From Monocercomonoides exilis (Eukaryota; Preaxostyla; Oxymonadida; Polymastigidae): a stretch of DNA of 64,000 nt. The DNA lies in contig LSRY02000001.1 in the NCBI GenBank assembly GCA_001643675.2, positions 2,222,501 through 2,286,500 of the forward strand, given 5' to 3'. Position 1 is the first letter of the stretch, and each line of letters opens with the position of its first letter. Positions 36,664-48,716 of the stretch are shown here, piece by piece. The notes below the pieces were generated by a model that had not been told where the DNA came from, did not search any database, and saw nothing but the letters and a program-made list of their open reading frames with translations. The position numbers were made by a program, and so were the translations under genes.

Positions 36664-37735
36664 AGCAAAGATCTATTGTGGCTGAATGGGATTTGTGATT
36701 GGAATGTGGATGCTTTGCTTGTGCCACCGATTGAGTTGCCTGCAGGCGAGCATGGGGATCTGAAGATGCTTCTTGTAGCTGGAGCAGTGCAGCAGTTGTA
36801 TCTTTGTTCAACGCATTTAACATTCTCCGTTTTTTTCAACTGGAGCAGCCATCCGATAAGCTTTTCCATTCCGGAGGAGGAGAAGAAAGAGAATTAGGCA
36901 GCAGGGGATGATAAGCCATCTTCATTTTCATCTTCTTCATTAGCACCTGCAATTGACCCTTCAGATGCCTAGGTGGTGGTGGCGTCAAACAAATCGGCTG
37001 GAGAGATGGACGACATCGTGAGGCGGCTGGGGTGTATGAAAATCACAGACAGTTGTTTCTGAGAGCGATGCAGACATTTCAGGGTTAAGTTATGGAGCAT
37101 GGGGCGACGCTTCGAGCTACGCTTGTGGAGCCGCTCCAGCTGCTTGAAGCGCCTTTGAAAATAAAGTCGGGGATCCTGCGGATTTTTACGAAGAATATTC
37201 TGGAGGAGGTTAATCAATCGTATGTAGAGATTGAATTAGCATTGATGGATAAGTTTGAAGCCGCAGAAGAAATGAGAGAAGAAGAAGAAGTTGGAGGAGA
37301 AGCTGATATTGGAGCAGAGGAGTCTGGAGTTCATTATGATGCTGTAGAGGATCCGGTGCTATAAGCGGACATATTTGCATACAGTAAGATTGACAGGTCA
37401 GTTGCTGAAGAAGAACAAGTTGATCCTGATGAAATAGAGGAAGACAGTGGAGCCGAGCGAAAAGAGCAACGCATAGGTGAAGGATCCGCAAGAACAATTG
37501 GTTGAATGAAGGAGATGGAGGAGCTGATAGATGGAGGGGTTGAAAAGGAGTAGCATTGGAAGAGTAAAAACAGGGCCGAGTGGAAACTGCAAGAAGTCTC
37601 TGGCAAAGTCAGACGAGCTGGTTGCCACGACTTCTTTGTTGGACTATTCGGAAAGATGGATAATTTACTCTTCGGTTTTAAGTCTTTGCGACATACAGAA
37701 TTTGTCAAATTGATTCGACAATTCGACCTGCAATA
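36664..37735 (+). pseudogene. Relic gene paralogous to the 57.7-kb locus
   Basis: The frame reads KDLLWLNGICDWNVDALLV, FFNWSSHPISFSIPEEEKK, then TAG, then AAGDDKPSSFSSSSLAPAI, then another TAG. The locus at 57.7 kb has FFNWSSALIFFEF and SAGDDKSSSSSSSTPVIDF in the same order, so the two are paralogues. Further on, 37092-37490 is open apart from TAA 37362 and ends at TGA; it encodes helical and acidic sequence (ILEEVNQSYVEIELALMDK, EEEQVDPDEIEEDSGAER). Frames change between blocks. Function unknown. Confidence 0.4.
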
Positions 37736-37954
37736 GGATTCATAACCCTTTTAAGAAACAATTTTTTTTTTTATTTTTTAAATAAATATAATTTTATTTC
37801 GACAATCTATTAAGTTCTTATTTATTTTGTGAATGACTTCAATGAATTGTTAAAATTGAAAAAACGCACAAAATATTTTTTTATTGACGGATCGACAGAT
37901 CTTTTCGACTTGAGCATGTCTGGACCAGTCTGTTTGTCGAGATCATTAGAAAAA

Positions 37955-38546
37955 TGAACGAAATAACTAAAAATGATTTTATAAAAGAATTGCCATTGGA
38001 ATTACAACGATACTTGTCAGCGAAAAATATTGTTTGGCAATCTTATTTAATCCAAGCATGCATAATTATTTCTTTTGCAAAAATTTTGTTCTTTGAAGCT
38101 CGAAGCGTTTGAAAGAAAGGTTGAGTCATTGAAAAACAATGAATGCACATTCGTAGAATTAGAAAGAATAAGTATTTTAAACAGTGGAAATTGAATATCT
38201 TTCATTTAACTTTTTTTAATTTGCATATATCTTTTCAAAAATTAGTCTACAAACACCCAAACAATACTGGAGAAGAAATTGGAAAGATTCACTTTAAAAT
38301 ATGCGATGGAGAGCTTTGGTTGGCATATACTCCTGTGAAGATGGACGGATCATTAAAAAAAGATGGACACATTAATTTCTTGTGTCCAAACAGCAAACAC
38401 GGTATTAATTGTGCCATCTCCGGAAGAAAAGGATGTGACAAAGTTACAAATCATCGATGCGCATTGACGACTGCATCTTCTATTTTGCCATATTTCTAGT
38501 TTCATCCATCTTCGACAAGTATTTCCGAAGCACATTCAAATAAAAT
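37955..38546 (+). pseudogene. 5' part of a hAT transposase, cut off at the palindrome edge
   Basis: Exon 1 begins MNEITKNDFIKELPLELQR and is followed by an intron from about 38021 (GTTTGG...TGAAG). Exon 2 encodes LEAFERKVESLKNNECTF, and after a second intron (donor about 38180, acceptor about 38246) comes YKHPNNTGEEIGKIHFKIC, LWLAYTPVKMDGSLKKDGH and ISGRKGCDKVTNHRC. This matches the N-terminal part of the hAT gene at 50.4 kb (FIAFAPLYKDRTSKKDL, VTGRKDYSMIFNHKC). The frame passes TAG 38497 into FHPSSTSIS, again like the other copy. Similarity stops at 38546, where the left palindrome arm begins, so the catalytic part is missing. Confidence 0.65.
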
Positions 38547-41500
38547 GCATATGTGTATTTTAAGTCCTTTTCCAATTCTTGATTATTCATTAAAACATTA
38601 TGATAAATAAAAAGTTGAATTATTAATATAACATTTGTATGGACTGGAATTTTGAAATTCTTTTTAATCCTTGAGAAAAAACTTTTTTTTAAAATGACCC
38701 ATTAATATGATTATTTTTCCAAAAAATAAATTAAACAAGATAATTTTGAAATAAAAAGTAGATGGAATGTTATTAATTGTAATATTGTCCTATTTTAATA
38801 ATAATATTTTGAGAAACAAAACATTAAAAAAAAAAATTAAAAAATTAATATATTTTGATCAATCACACAATTATGTTTCAAATAATTAGAAAATTAATTC
38901 ATGCTTTATTGTATGATCAGTTGTGCAAACGTGCACATATAGACCTTGATTTTTATTTGCATCAAGTGATATATACATGAGAGATAATTAACCTTTTGAT
39001 TCACGAAAAACAGCCTTGCAATACTATTTTGACTTTCAAAGTGAATTCATGTTCATCTTTGAAGTATTTATGTTTTGAAAATGCGTTCTAATGGATTTCA
39101 TATATTTGTTATTGTTTTGTTTATAATAAAATTTCTTCTATGTTTATTTGATATGTTTCAATATTCTTCTCTTCTTTTTATAGTTTTTCAACGAGCTATT
39201 GAAATACATTCGATTAAATTTCTTCATTGTCAATTACTTTTTGTATTTACAAAACAAATTCGCATCTTAAACACAAATTGATTTTTTTGAATTACTTCTT
39301 TGAAAAGATCTAAAAAAAAATTTATACAAACATTTCATATTCATGTTTCACAATCATTTTTCATATTTTCTATCAGTTCATTGAAAAAAAGCGTGTTCTT
39401 TTAATTCTTCGGCCTTTCCATTACATGCTGGGTTATTTGAGAGCTCAAAAAACAACATTTAAAACTTTATTATTAAAATGATAACAGAATAACAGAATAA
39501 ACAACATTTCCTTCAAAAAAAGTTTCAGCATCCTTCTTTGCATTTTTCTTTTTGCCATCCTCAACTTCTCATCTTGTGGCATCTCCATTGCAACCATCTC
39601 GAATTCCTTCGGATCTTTTCTGATGTTATCATTCACAATCTCTGTCAAATCTGCTGCTTCGTTCTTGAATTTCTTCCATCGAACAGCCAGAACAACAAAC
39701 ACAACAAGAACAATCAGCAAAAAGATATCCATGATTATAACAACCAATAACAAATACGATTTCCATCATTTTCTCCTTCAACAAACCTTTCATCCACATT
39801 TGCCTTAGGATAACTTCTGTTCTTCAGAATGGAAGAATAGGAAAAACTCGGAAATGAAGGATCTCCACATTGAAGCTACACAGAAACTTCTGTTTCATCT
39901 TCGATATTTCCCAGCTTTTCTGTTGGCATCCATGAGCTAACTTCATTCTCTGAGATTAACTTATCTGTGTAAAAACAGTATTTCTTAACCTGCTCTTCAC
40001 TTTCCCAACTGAAAACTTATATTATCATCAGATTGCAAGTCAAAAGAAGCTGTCCTTTTGTCTTCAGCTATGCTGCAATTCTCTCTTCTTCTTCTTTTAT
40101 CTCTTTCTCAAGCAGGGGAAGATAAAATGCTTATTCTCTTTCTTCAGCTATCCCTCCCACAATACGTCCTTTATTAAGAATCCACATCAAAACGTTGAAA
40201 AACACCCCATATTTTCCTTTCTTATTCAATATATCCAGCAATCCTGCGCTCCGCACTATATGTTTCTTTTTTCCGATTGGTATCTCGATATGCCTGGACT
40301 GCTGTTCACAAACTCTCCTTTCTCAATAGTCACAGATCCTCCACTCACCGTCAATCCTCCCTCGGCTGAATTGGAATGATTTTTTCTCTCATTTTCATAT
40401 AACAACTTATTGGTTCCAAGGCAAAATTATTCCACTTGCATATCTCATTCATATTAAATTTTCCATTTGCATTTCCATTTGCATTTCTTTCCTTTTCAGA
40501 CTCTCTTTCATTCGTTTTGCCATCAAAAATGCAGCTCTCAATCACTGTATTTGCACTCTCCATCACAGATATGAATTTTCTCTTTCCCTCTCTATTTGTT
40601 ACAAGAACATTTCTCAATGAACAATTCTTTAGCTGTACCATTTATTTTTTTTCTAACATGATATTAATGATGCGCAATTTTCAGACGATGTAATGTTTGC
40701 TTCACTCATTTTTGTTATTACAACTGCTCTCCTTTAACTGCATCAATAAGGCTTGATACCATCGTGAGATCATAAAAGTTACACGAAATCAAGGAAAGGA
40801 TTGCAGATTGAAGCATACAGACAGCTGAATTTAAGAGTGAAAGATCTGATACCACGCAGCCCTCAAGCAAGCATTCACCTCTCTTGTCTCGCACAATGCA
40901 GAATGGAATGCTCGATTGCACATGTTCTCCAATTCCCTCTGTGACTTTGGTGCTGAATGTGCAGTTGTCACTTCCAGCAATCCTCCTTCATAGAAAAGAA
41001 AAATAGTATGCGATGAAACAAATTCAGGCTCAAACACAAATTTCAGTCTTGAAATTGACACAGCGCTTGTTGTTTCTATCAGAGCCTCTCAGGAACAATT
41101 GATTGCAAAACACACTTCCACATTGCACAATCCTCGACCTATCAAACTCGGACTCGTCTCTTCCAGCTGCAATTCTCCGTTTATCACACTTGCTCCATCT
41201 GCAAATACGAGGCTCATGAACTCAGAAGTCAGGCGCATCAACCCTTAATCAATCGAATAGCTCGGAAGAGTGTATGAACCACACTGACGCTCATTCGACC
41301 CATTTTTCATCTACGTAACAATCGTATCACTTTGATGGATCGAACTTCAATTAGCTTTGTTTCATTTAAATAGTCATTCTCATCTCTTCTATGTTTAACA
41401 CAACTGCGATTGGTAAGTCCTTCAAGAAGATCAAACCAAAATTTTCTTTCGTTGATCTGTGATGCAATGTTGATGCTTTCGATGGAAATATCTTTTCTAA

Positions 41501-41852
41501 TTTTTACATTATTTGCTCTAAACTGGATTTCAACAAACATGTAATTTGGAAATCCCATTTCTTTTATCTCCAAATACACTCTTCTCATTTTTCCTGTGCT
41601 GTGGTTATTGCATCCATAAAATTCTGCCTTTTCATTTAACATCCATCTTATTTCAGAGAAGATAAAAGAAATTTTTGTGTGTTTTGTCAAAAATTTAAAT
41701 AAAACAATGTTAATAATTCAAAAGAATGTTTCGCACTCTATGTTAGTGCTTCTTTATTCGTTGTCAAAGTGTTTTAATAATAGTGTCCTCCCACTGCATA
41801 AATATGATCAGCTTAAAAATCAAAATCAAAATTCATTAAGGATCAAATGAAA
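38547..41852 (+). repeat. Left arm of a 6.6-kb palindrome
   Basis: Reverse complement of 41864-45171. Positions map as x to about 83716-x. Sequence agreement is essentially complete, with differences such as 8 versus 9 T in one homopolymer. The outer boundary is at GCATATGTGTATTTTAAG. The arm carries the beta-helix gene on the minus strand. Confidence 0.95.
39445..41690 (-). pseudogene. Beta-helix membrane protein gene, left-arm copy
   Basis: Mirror copy of the gene at 42026-44273, with the same fragments in the same order: MLNEKAEFYGCNNHSTGKM, LKNCSLRNVLVTNREGKRK and the terminal membrane segment LLVVIIMDIFLLIVLVVFVV. The two copies face away from each other, their 5' ends meeting near the palindrome centre and their C-terminal coding ends lying outward. 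Reading-frame breaks and in-frame TAA/TAG are identical to the right copy, so they predate or were copied with the duplication. See the right-arm entry for domains. Confidence 0.55.
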
Positions 41853-41863
41853 TTTTAATAATC

Positions 41864-44800
41864 TTTCATTTGATCCTTAATGAATTTTGATTTTGATTTT
41901 TAAGCTGATCATATTTATGCAGTGGGAGGACACTATTATTAAAACACTTTGACAACGAATAAAGAAGCACTAACATAGAGTGCGAAACATTCTTTTGAAT
42001 TATTAACATTGTTTTATTTAAATTTTTGACAAAACACACAAAAATTTCTTTTATCTTCTTCTGAAATAAGATGGATGTTAAATGAAAAGGCAGAATTTTA
42101 TGGATGCAATAACCACAGCACAGGAAAAATGAGAAGAGTGTATTTGGAGATAAAAGAAATGGGATTTCCAAATTACATGTTTGTTGAAATCCAGTTTAGA
42201 GCAAATAATGTAAAAATTAGAAAAGATATTTCCATCGAAAGCATCAACATTGCATCACAGATCAACGAAAGAAAATTTTGGTTTGATCTTCTTGAAGGAC
42301 TTACCAATCGCAGTTGTGTTAAACATAGAAGAGATGAGAATGACTATTTAAATGAAACAAAGCTAATTGAAGTTCGATCCATCAAAGTGATACGATTGTT
42401 ACGTAGATGAAAAATGGGTCGAATGAGCGTCAGTGTGGTTCATACACTCTTCCGAGCTATTCGATTGATTAAGGGTTGATGCGCCTGACTTCTGAGTTCA
42501 TGAGCCTCGTATTTGCAGATGGAGCAAGTGTGATAAACGGAGAATTGCAGCTGGAAGAGACGAGTCCGAGTTTGATAGGTCGAGGATTGTGCAATGTGGA
42601 AGTGTGTTTTGCAATCAATTGTTCCTGAGAGGCTCTGATAGAAACAACAAGCGCTGTGTCAATTTCAAGACTGAAATTTGTGTTTGAGCCTGAATTTGTT
42701 TCATCGCATACTATTTTTCTTTTCTATGAAGGAGGATTGCTGGAAGTGACAACTGCACATTCAGCACCAAAGTCACAGAGGGAATTGGAGAACATGTGCA
42801 ATCGAGCATTCCATTCTGCATTGTGCGAGACAAGAGAGGTGAATGCTTGCTTGAGGGCTGCGTGGTATCAGATCTTTCACTCTTAAATTCAGCTGTCTGT
42901 ATGCTTCAATCTGCAATCCTTTCCTTGATTTCGTGTAACTTTTATGATCTCACGATGGTATCAAGCCTTATTGATGCAGTTAAAGGAGAGCAGTTGTAAT
43001 AACAAAAATGAGTGAAGCAAACATTACATCGTCTGAAAATTGCGCATCATTAATATCATGTTAGAAAAAAAAATAAATGGTACAGCTAAAGAATTGTTCA
43101 TTGAGAAATGTTCTTGTAACAAATAGAGAGGGAAAGAGAAAATTCATATCTGTGATGGAGAGTGCAAATACAGTGATTGAGAGCTGCATTTTTGATGGCA
43201 AAACGAATGAAAGAGAGTCTGAAAAGGAAAGAAATGCAAATGGAAATGCAAATGGAAAATTTAATATGAATGAGATATGCAAGTGGAATAATTTTGCCTT
43301 GGAACCAATAAGTTGTTATATGAAAATGAGAGAAAAAATCATTCCAATTCAGCCGAGGGAGGATTGACGGTGAGTGGAGGATCTGTGACTATTGAGAAAG
43401 GAGAGTTTGTGAACAGCAGTCCAGGCATATCGAGATACCAATCGGAAAAAAGAAACATATAGTGCGGAGCGCAGGATTGCTGGATATATTGAATAAGAAA
43501 GGAAAATATGGGGTGTTTTTCAACGTTTTGATGTGGATTCTTAATAAAGGACGTATTGTGGGAGGGATAGCTGAAGAAAGAGAATAAGCATTTTATCTTC
43601 CCCTGCTTGAGAAAGAGATAAAAGAAGAAGAAGAGAGAATTGCAGCATAGCTGAAGACAAAAGGACAGCTTCTTTTGACTTGCAATCTGATGATAATATA
43701 AGTTTTCAGTTGGGAAAGTGAAGAGCAGGTTAAGAAATACTGTTTTTACACAGATAAGTTAATCTCAGAGAATGAAGTTAGCTCATGGATGCCAACAGAA
43801 AAGCTGGGAAATATCGAAGATGAAACAGAAGTTTCTGTGTAGCTTCAATGTGGAGATCCTTCATTTCCGAGTTTTTCCTATTCTTCCATTCTGAAGAACA
43901 GAAGTTATCCTAAGGCAAATGTGGATGAAAGGTTTGTTGAAGGAGAAAATGATGGAAATCGTATTTGTTATTGGTTGTTATAATCATGGATATCTTTTTG
44001 CTGATTGTTCTTGTTGTGTTTGTTGTTCTGGCTGTTCGATGGAAGAAATTCAAGAACGAAGCAGCAGATTTGACAGAGATTGTGAATGATAACATCAGAA
44101 AAGATCCGAAGGAATTCGAGATGGTTGCAATGGAGATGCCACAAGATGAGAAGTTGAGGATGGCAAAAAGAAAAATGCAAAGAAGGATGCTGAAACTTTT
44201 TTTGAAGGAAATGTTGTTTATTCTGTTATTCTGTTATCATTTTAATAATAAAGTTTTAAATGTTGTTTTTTGAGCTCTCAAATAACCCAGCATGTAATGG
44301 AAAGGCCGAAGAATTAAAAGAACACGCTTTTTTTCAATGAACTGATAGAAAATATGAAAAATGATTGTGAAACATGAATATGAAATGTTTGTATAAATTT
44401 TTTTTTAGATCTTTTCAAAGAAGTAATTCAAAAAAATCAATTTGTGTTTAAGATGCGAATTTGTTTTGTAAATACAAAAAGTAATTGACAATGAAGAAAT
44501 TTAATCGAATGTATTTCAATAGCTCGTTGAAAAACTATAAAAAGAAGAGAAGAATATTGAAACATATCAAATAAACATAGAAGAAATTTTATTATAAACA
44601 AAACAATAACAAATATATGAAATCCATTAGAACGCATTTTCAAAACATAAATACTTCAAAGATGAACATGAATTCACTTTGAAAGTCAAAATAGTATTGC
44701 AAGGCTGTTTTTCGTGAATCAAAAGGTTAATTATCTCTCATGTATATATCACTTGATGCAAATAAAAATCAAGGTCTATATGTGCACGTTTGCACAACTG

Positions 44801-45171
44801 ATCATACAATAAAGCATGAATTAATTTTCTAATTATTTGAAACATAATTGTGTGATTGATCAAAATATATTAATTTTTTAATTTTTTTTTTTAATGTTTT
44901 GTTTCTCAAAATATTATTATTAAAATAGGACAATATTACAATTAATAACATTCCATCTACTTTTTATTTCAAAATTATCTTGTTTAATTTATTTTTTGGA
45001 AAAATAATCATATTAATGGGTCATTTTAAAAAAAAGTTTTTTCTCAAGGATTAAAAAGAATTTCAAAATTCCAGTCCATACAAATGTTATATTAATAATT
45101 CAACTTTTTATTTATCATAATGTTTTAATGAATAATCAAGAATTGGAAAAGGACTTAAAATACACATATGC
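41864..45171 (-). repeat. Right arm of the palindrome
   Basis: Inverted copy of 38547-41852, separated from it by 11 bp (TTTTAATAATC, 41853-41863). Homology ends at ACACATATGC, after which unrelated sequence begins. The arm carries the beta-helix gene on the plus strand. Confidence 0.95.
42026..44273 (+). pseudogene. Beta-helix membrane protein gene, right-arm copy
   Basis: Segments: an N-terminal beta-rich block (YLEIKEMGFPNYMFVEIQF), SLVFADGASVINGELQLEE, repeat-like CVVSDLSLLNSAVCML, CSLRNVLVTNREG and SANTVIESCIFDG, then GGLTVSGGSVTIEKGEFVN. One frame then runs from about 43468 to 43979 (LLDILNKKGKYGVFFNVLM, KLISENEVSSWMPTEKLG,ILKNRSYPKANVDERFVEG) across TAA 43585, TAG 43648, TAA 43699 and TAG 43840 without a TGA. 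After one more frame change comes a transmembrane helix (VIIMDIFLLIVLVVFVVLA) and a basic cytoplasmic tail. This is the layout of a single-pass surface protein with a beta-helix ectodomain. Upstream blocks are separated by frame changes and some TGA codons, so the gene as written is not intact. Confidence 0.6.
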
Positions 45172-45214
45172 CTACCCATCCTGCTGCTCTTGTTCGGCTT
45201 TCATAGCTTCTCCT

Positions 45215-46042
45215 TCATGAGAAAGAGCGGGGTATGCAACGAAGAAACTTCTGACCTGCTCCTCCTTTTGACGGCACATGAACTGGGCTGGATGAATAAA
45301 AATCCCTTTTTTCCTTTATAGCCTCAAGCATTGCTTCAAAACTCCTGTGTCTCCTTCTTGAACTGGACAATTCAGTTTCTAGCTCATATTTTTTCTGGAT
45401 CTTTTCCTGTCCCGATGTCGACAACCCAGCCGCTGCTTCTGCTCTTATCTTTTCCGCTGCTTTAAACCCAAACCTTCCTTGAATTCGTGTATTTCTGGCC
45501 TCCTGGAAAGTTTTTGCTTCGAGTATAAGCGTATTTGAAACTCTCTGTCGTGCACTTTCCTTGTTGGAATCCATTTCGGCATAGCAAAACATAACGGCTT
45601 TGAACGCTTGACACAGGCACATCTTCTGCTTATATCCTGCGCTTTCAAGTGCATCGTTGATCCAATTTTAGTATTTTGCAACTGGAGGAGGCATAGGTGG
45701 AAATAAGGGGCTCAAATCGTGTAAGGAATATTCCTGTTGAATTGTTTCCACTGAGAAAATAGAAATTTGAATGTCGAGAAAAGATTTGACAGCATCCTAT
45801 CCAAAAACTTCTTCAAAAACAGATTTTTCTATTTCGTGAATATTTTCTTCTTCTTCTCATCCAAACTTTTCTTTAACTGGAAGTTGATTTTCCGATCCTG
45901 CAGAATGGTTGATAAACGGCGGAGAAAGGAGCTGTGACTGCGATTGAATGTTCATCTGGCTTTGCCTCCTACCTGGCAGTCCGGCTGCTTCGGTCGACGG
46001 CGTAATTCCAAGAAATGTTGAGAATTGAGACAATTGCGACAT
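45215..46042 (-). pseudogene. gag-like protein fragment, possibly from a tyrosine-recombinase retroelement
   Basis: From 46042 the frame reads MSQLSQFSTFLGITPSTE and LSPPFINHSAGSENQLPV. After TGA, TAG and TAA codons it continues LSPLFPPMPPPVAKY, NWINDALESAGYKQK, CLCQAFKAVMFCYAEMDSN, EARNTRIQGRFGFKAAEKI and SSSPVHVPSKGGAGQKFL. The EARNxRIxxxFG...AAExI pattern reminds me of DIRS-type gag proteins, a tentative assignment from memory. No reverse transcriptase or recombinase follows; the palindrome begins immediately beyond its 3' end. A shorter alternative frame covers 45445-45681 and is ignored. Confidence 0.4.
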
Positions 46043-46295
46043 TGATCCGATCGTTGTAATGAACCAATGATCGTGATCTCAAACAAATAGAAGGAATTAA
46101 ATTGACATTTTAGAAAATAAAAATGCAAAGGTGCTTTTAAAAAAAAAATGAAAAAACATGAAAATTATGTGGAGATGAGAAACAAGAAATGATGATTGTT
46201 TAATGGTTAAAGCGATTCAGGTTCAAATTTCGCAACATATATTATTTTTTGTTTTTTATATCAAAGAAAGTTTTTCAACATTTCTCTCAAATTTG

Positions 46296-46537
46296 TGTGA
46301 TAATTTCTTAAATCATAACTTTTTTTAAAAGATTGTTTGTCAATGGGATATGTTTTTGTGTACAGATGATAAAATTATCACAACTGTTTCAAAAACAAGT
46401 TTTATAACCGAATCAAAGATAAAAATGTCTTCTATAATCCTTTTCACTTTTCATTGTTCATTGGTTAATATTCAAATGAAATTTCTGAACCGAAAATTTT
46501 GAAAGAAAAAATATGCTTTCAAAAATAATCACCCATT
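46296..46537 (-). repeat. MITE copy A
   Basis: Bounded by GTGTGATAATTTCTTAAATCATAAC on one side (only the first bases conserved) and, reversed, GGGTGATTATTTTTGAAAG on the other. It matches the two copies to its right. No coding capacity. Confidence 0.55.
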
Positions 46538-46968
46538 TAGTTCAATAAATTAAAAACAATTCATGGAAATTTTGTAACTGATTTTTGCTTTTTTGAAAAA
46601 AATAAACACAAACAGTTGCATGCTTGATCAATGTTTGAAAAACAATCATCTGTTATATTCTGATTGAAAAGTCGAAAATGTTTAATTTTCGAGTTTTCAT
46701 TATTATTGATTGTTCTAATCCAACTTTTGTTCAATCTTCCTTTCAATCTCTGGAATGGTGTTGATGATATTGTCAAGTGCTAAGTATAATTCCATTTAAT
46801 TTTCGAGAAAGTGAACAGAAATAGTGTCAAAAAAAATACATTTTTATTTATTTTTATAGTTAATTAAATTGAAAATTTCAAAAATATTTACACATCAAAA
46901 AAGAATTATTTTTTGACAGATTCACATTTCATTAGTTTTTCCGAAACAAATATCATTGAAAATATGGG

Positions 46969-47222
46969 TGATTATTTTTGAAATCATATTTTTTCTTTCA
47001 AAAATTTCGGTTCGAAAATTTCACTTGAATATCAACAAAAGAACACGAAAAAATGAAAAGGCTAATAGAAGAAATCATCATCATCATTTGAGTTGAAACA
47101 TTTATTTTTGATACAGTTGTTATGAATTTAGCATTTTCAAACAAAATAATTCTTCCAAAAACAAACATTTAAAAAAAAAATAAACATCCCAAAAAAAGTC
47201 ATGATTACGAAAATAATCACCC
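46969..47222 (+). repeat. MITE copy B
   Basis: Begins TGGGTGATTATTTTTGAAA and ends TACGAAAATAATCACCCA. The flanks read TA on both sides, consistent with a TA target duplication and Tc1/mariner-type mobilisation. About 254 bp, AT-rich, no ORF. Confidence 0.65.
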
Positions 47223-47264
47223 ATAAGTTTCACAAAAACTTAAAATATAATTATTGTTAATGAT

Positions 47265-47521
47265 TGGGCGATTATTTTTCAAAATTTATTTTTTCATTCA
47301 AAATTCTCGATTTATAAATTTACCTTGAATATTAATAAATGAATACAAAAAAAGTGAAATGGTGTGTTTGAGACATCTTCATCTTTATTTCAGATATCAC
47401 ATTTGTTTTTGAAACAATTGTCATGCTATTTCTCTTTTGACTTTATAATCTCTTCCCAATAATCAACAACCTTTGAAAAATCAATACCCCAAAAAAAGTT
47501 ATGATTTCAAAAATGATCACC
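47265..47521 (+). repeat. MITE copy D
   Basis: Begins TGGGCGATTATTTTTCAAA and ends TTTCAAAAATGATCACCCA, about 257 bp. The interior resembles copy B (TTCATTCAAAATTCTCG...CTTGAATATTAA). The flanks show no clear duplication. Confidence 0.6.
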
Positions 47522-47789
47522 CAAATGTTAATTACCGAGATGTGCATTTATGAAAACAAATATTGTTCGTTTTTGTATTAAAAGAATTGAGTTGGCAGAA
47601 AACAAGAAATCAAAATATCGTTGTTCAACAGATTGGATTTCTTTTAGAATGCTGCTGTTTGATTAAACAGTGAATCAATAAACTGTCTGATTAAAGCTCA
47701 TTAAAATAATTGCAGATTTCTGCATTTTGATTGCTTTCTGAAAGAAAAAATGCTTTGCAGAAGTTTTATTGATTTGTTTCACAAGATAT

Positions 47790-48716
47790 ACATCCTGAAT
47801 GCGCAATTCACTTTTAGACTTTGGCTTTGTTGACTGAAAAAGGAACTTATATGTATTGGATGTGCAACAAATGCAACAAAAAACGGACAGTTTTCAAAAA
47901 TACGAGATTGGAAAACAACAAAATCGGTTTGGTAAAATTCTTATTAATCATTTAATTACAATGGTGAGGGCTAATGCAAACTCAGATAAGCTCAATTATA
48001 CAAGTTGATACAAAAATTGTGGGATATTGGAGTAGTGTTTTACGTGTTGAGTGCATGAATATCATTAATCGAAACCCAATTATGATAAGTAGTGTTATTA
48101 AAACAGTTGAAATCGACAAATGTGTTTGGAGTAGAAGAAAGTCTAAGAGAGGCAAAAGAAAAAAGCAGATATAAATATTTTGGGGAATTGAAAGAAATGA
48201 AGAAAAGAAATTTACAAAAAGAAGATTTGTTTTCATTGTTCCTGACCGAAGTGCCGAAACACTTGTTCCTTTAGTCAAATCTCATATCCATCCAGGAACC
48301 ACAATAATGAGCGATGAATGGCGTGCGTACAGCAGCTTGAAGGATCATGGCCACATTCATCAAACAGTTAATCATTCAAAAATTTTGTTGATTCAATTAT
48401 GCAGGCATGACCAAATGCAGCAAAAGGAATGTGGTCACATCTGAGATCTTTTTTTCCAAGATTTGGCATTAGGGAAAAATATATTGGAGACTATCTTTCT
48501 TTTTGGATGGTGAAAAAAACGGTGAAAGTTTCTTTTTTGGATATTGTGGGATATATTGTCTATGGAAAAAAAAACGAAAGAGAAAACGAAGAAGAATTAG
48601 AAGAAATTGAAAATTACGTTCAAAAAATTGATGATATGGGGGAAAATACGGACTTTCAAGCTTTTTATGCACAAAGCACAAAAAAAATGTTTCACTTATA
48701 CCATTTTTTTAACTAA
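47790..48716 (+). pseudogene. Decayed Merlin transposase, second copy
   Basis: Zinc-ribbon remnants (HPECAIHF, YWMCNKCNKKRTVFKNTR) are followed by VGYWSSVLRVECMNIINRN, TVEIDKCVWSRRKSKRGKR, IMSDEWRAYSSLKDHGHIH and a tail matching the copy at 25 kb (SFFPRFGIREKYIGDYLSF against KFFPRTRCREKFLGDYLSM). Stops of all three kinds and frame changes interrupt it, and the HxxTNTVEG block is lost. The alignment to the 25-kb copy is collinear. It is clearly dead. Confidence 0.7.

Noticed and set aside
42656-42999. Two overlapping ORFs at 42656 and 42796 as separate genes
   Set aside because: They are frame pieces of the same beta-helix gene and occur identically in the other palindrome arm.
46195-46245. 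tRNA-like words TGGTTAAAGC and GGTTCAAATTTC
   Set aside because: They are too close together to leave room for an anticodon arm, and no acceptor stem pairs. No tRNA gene was found in the window.
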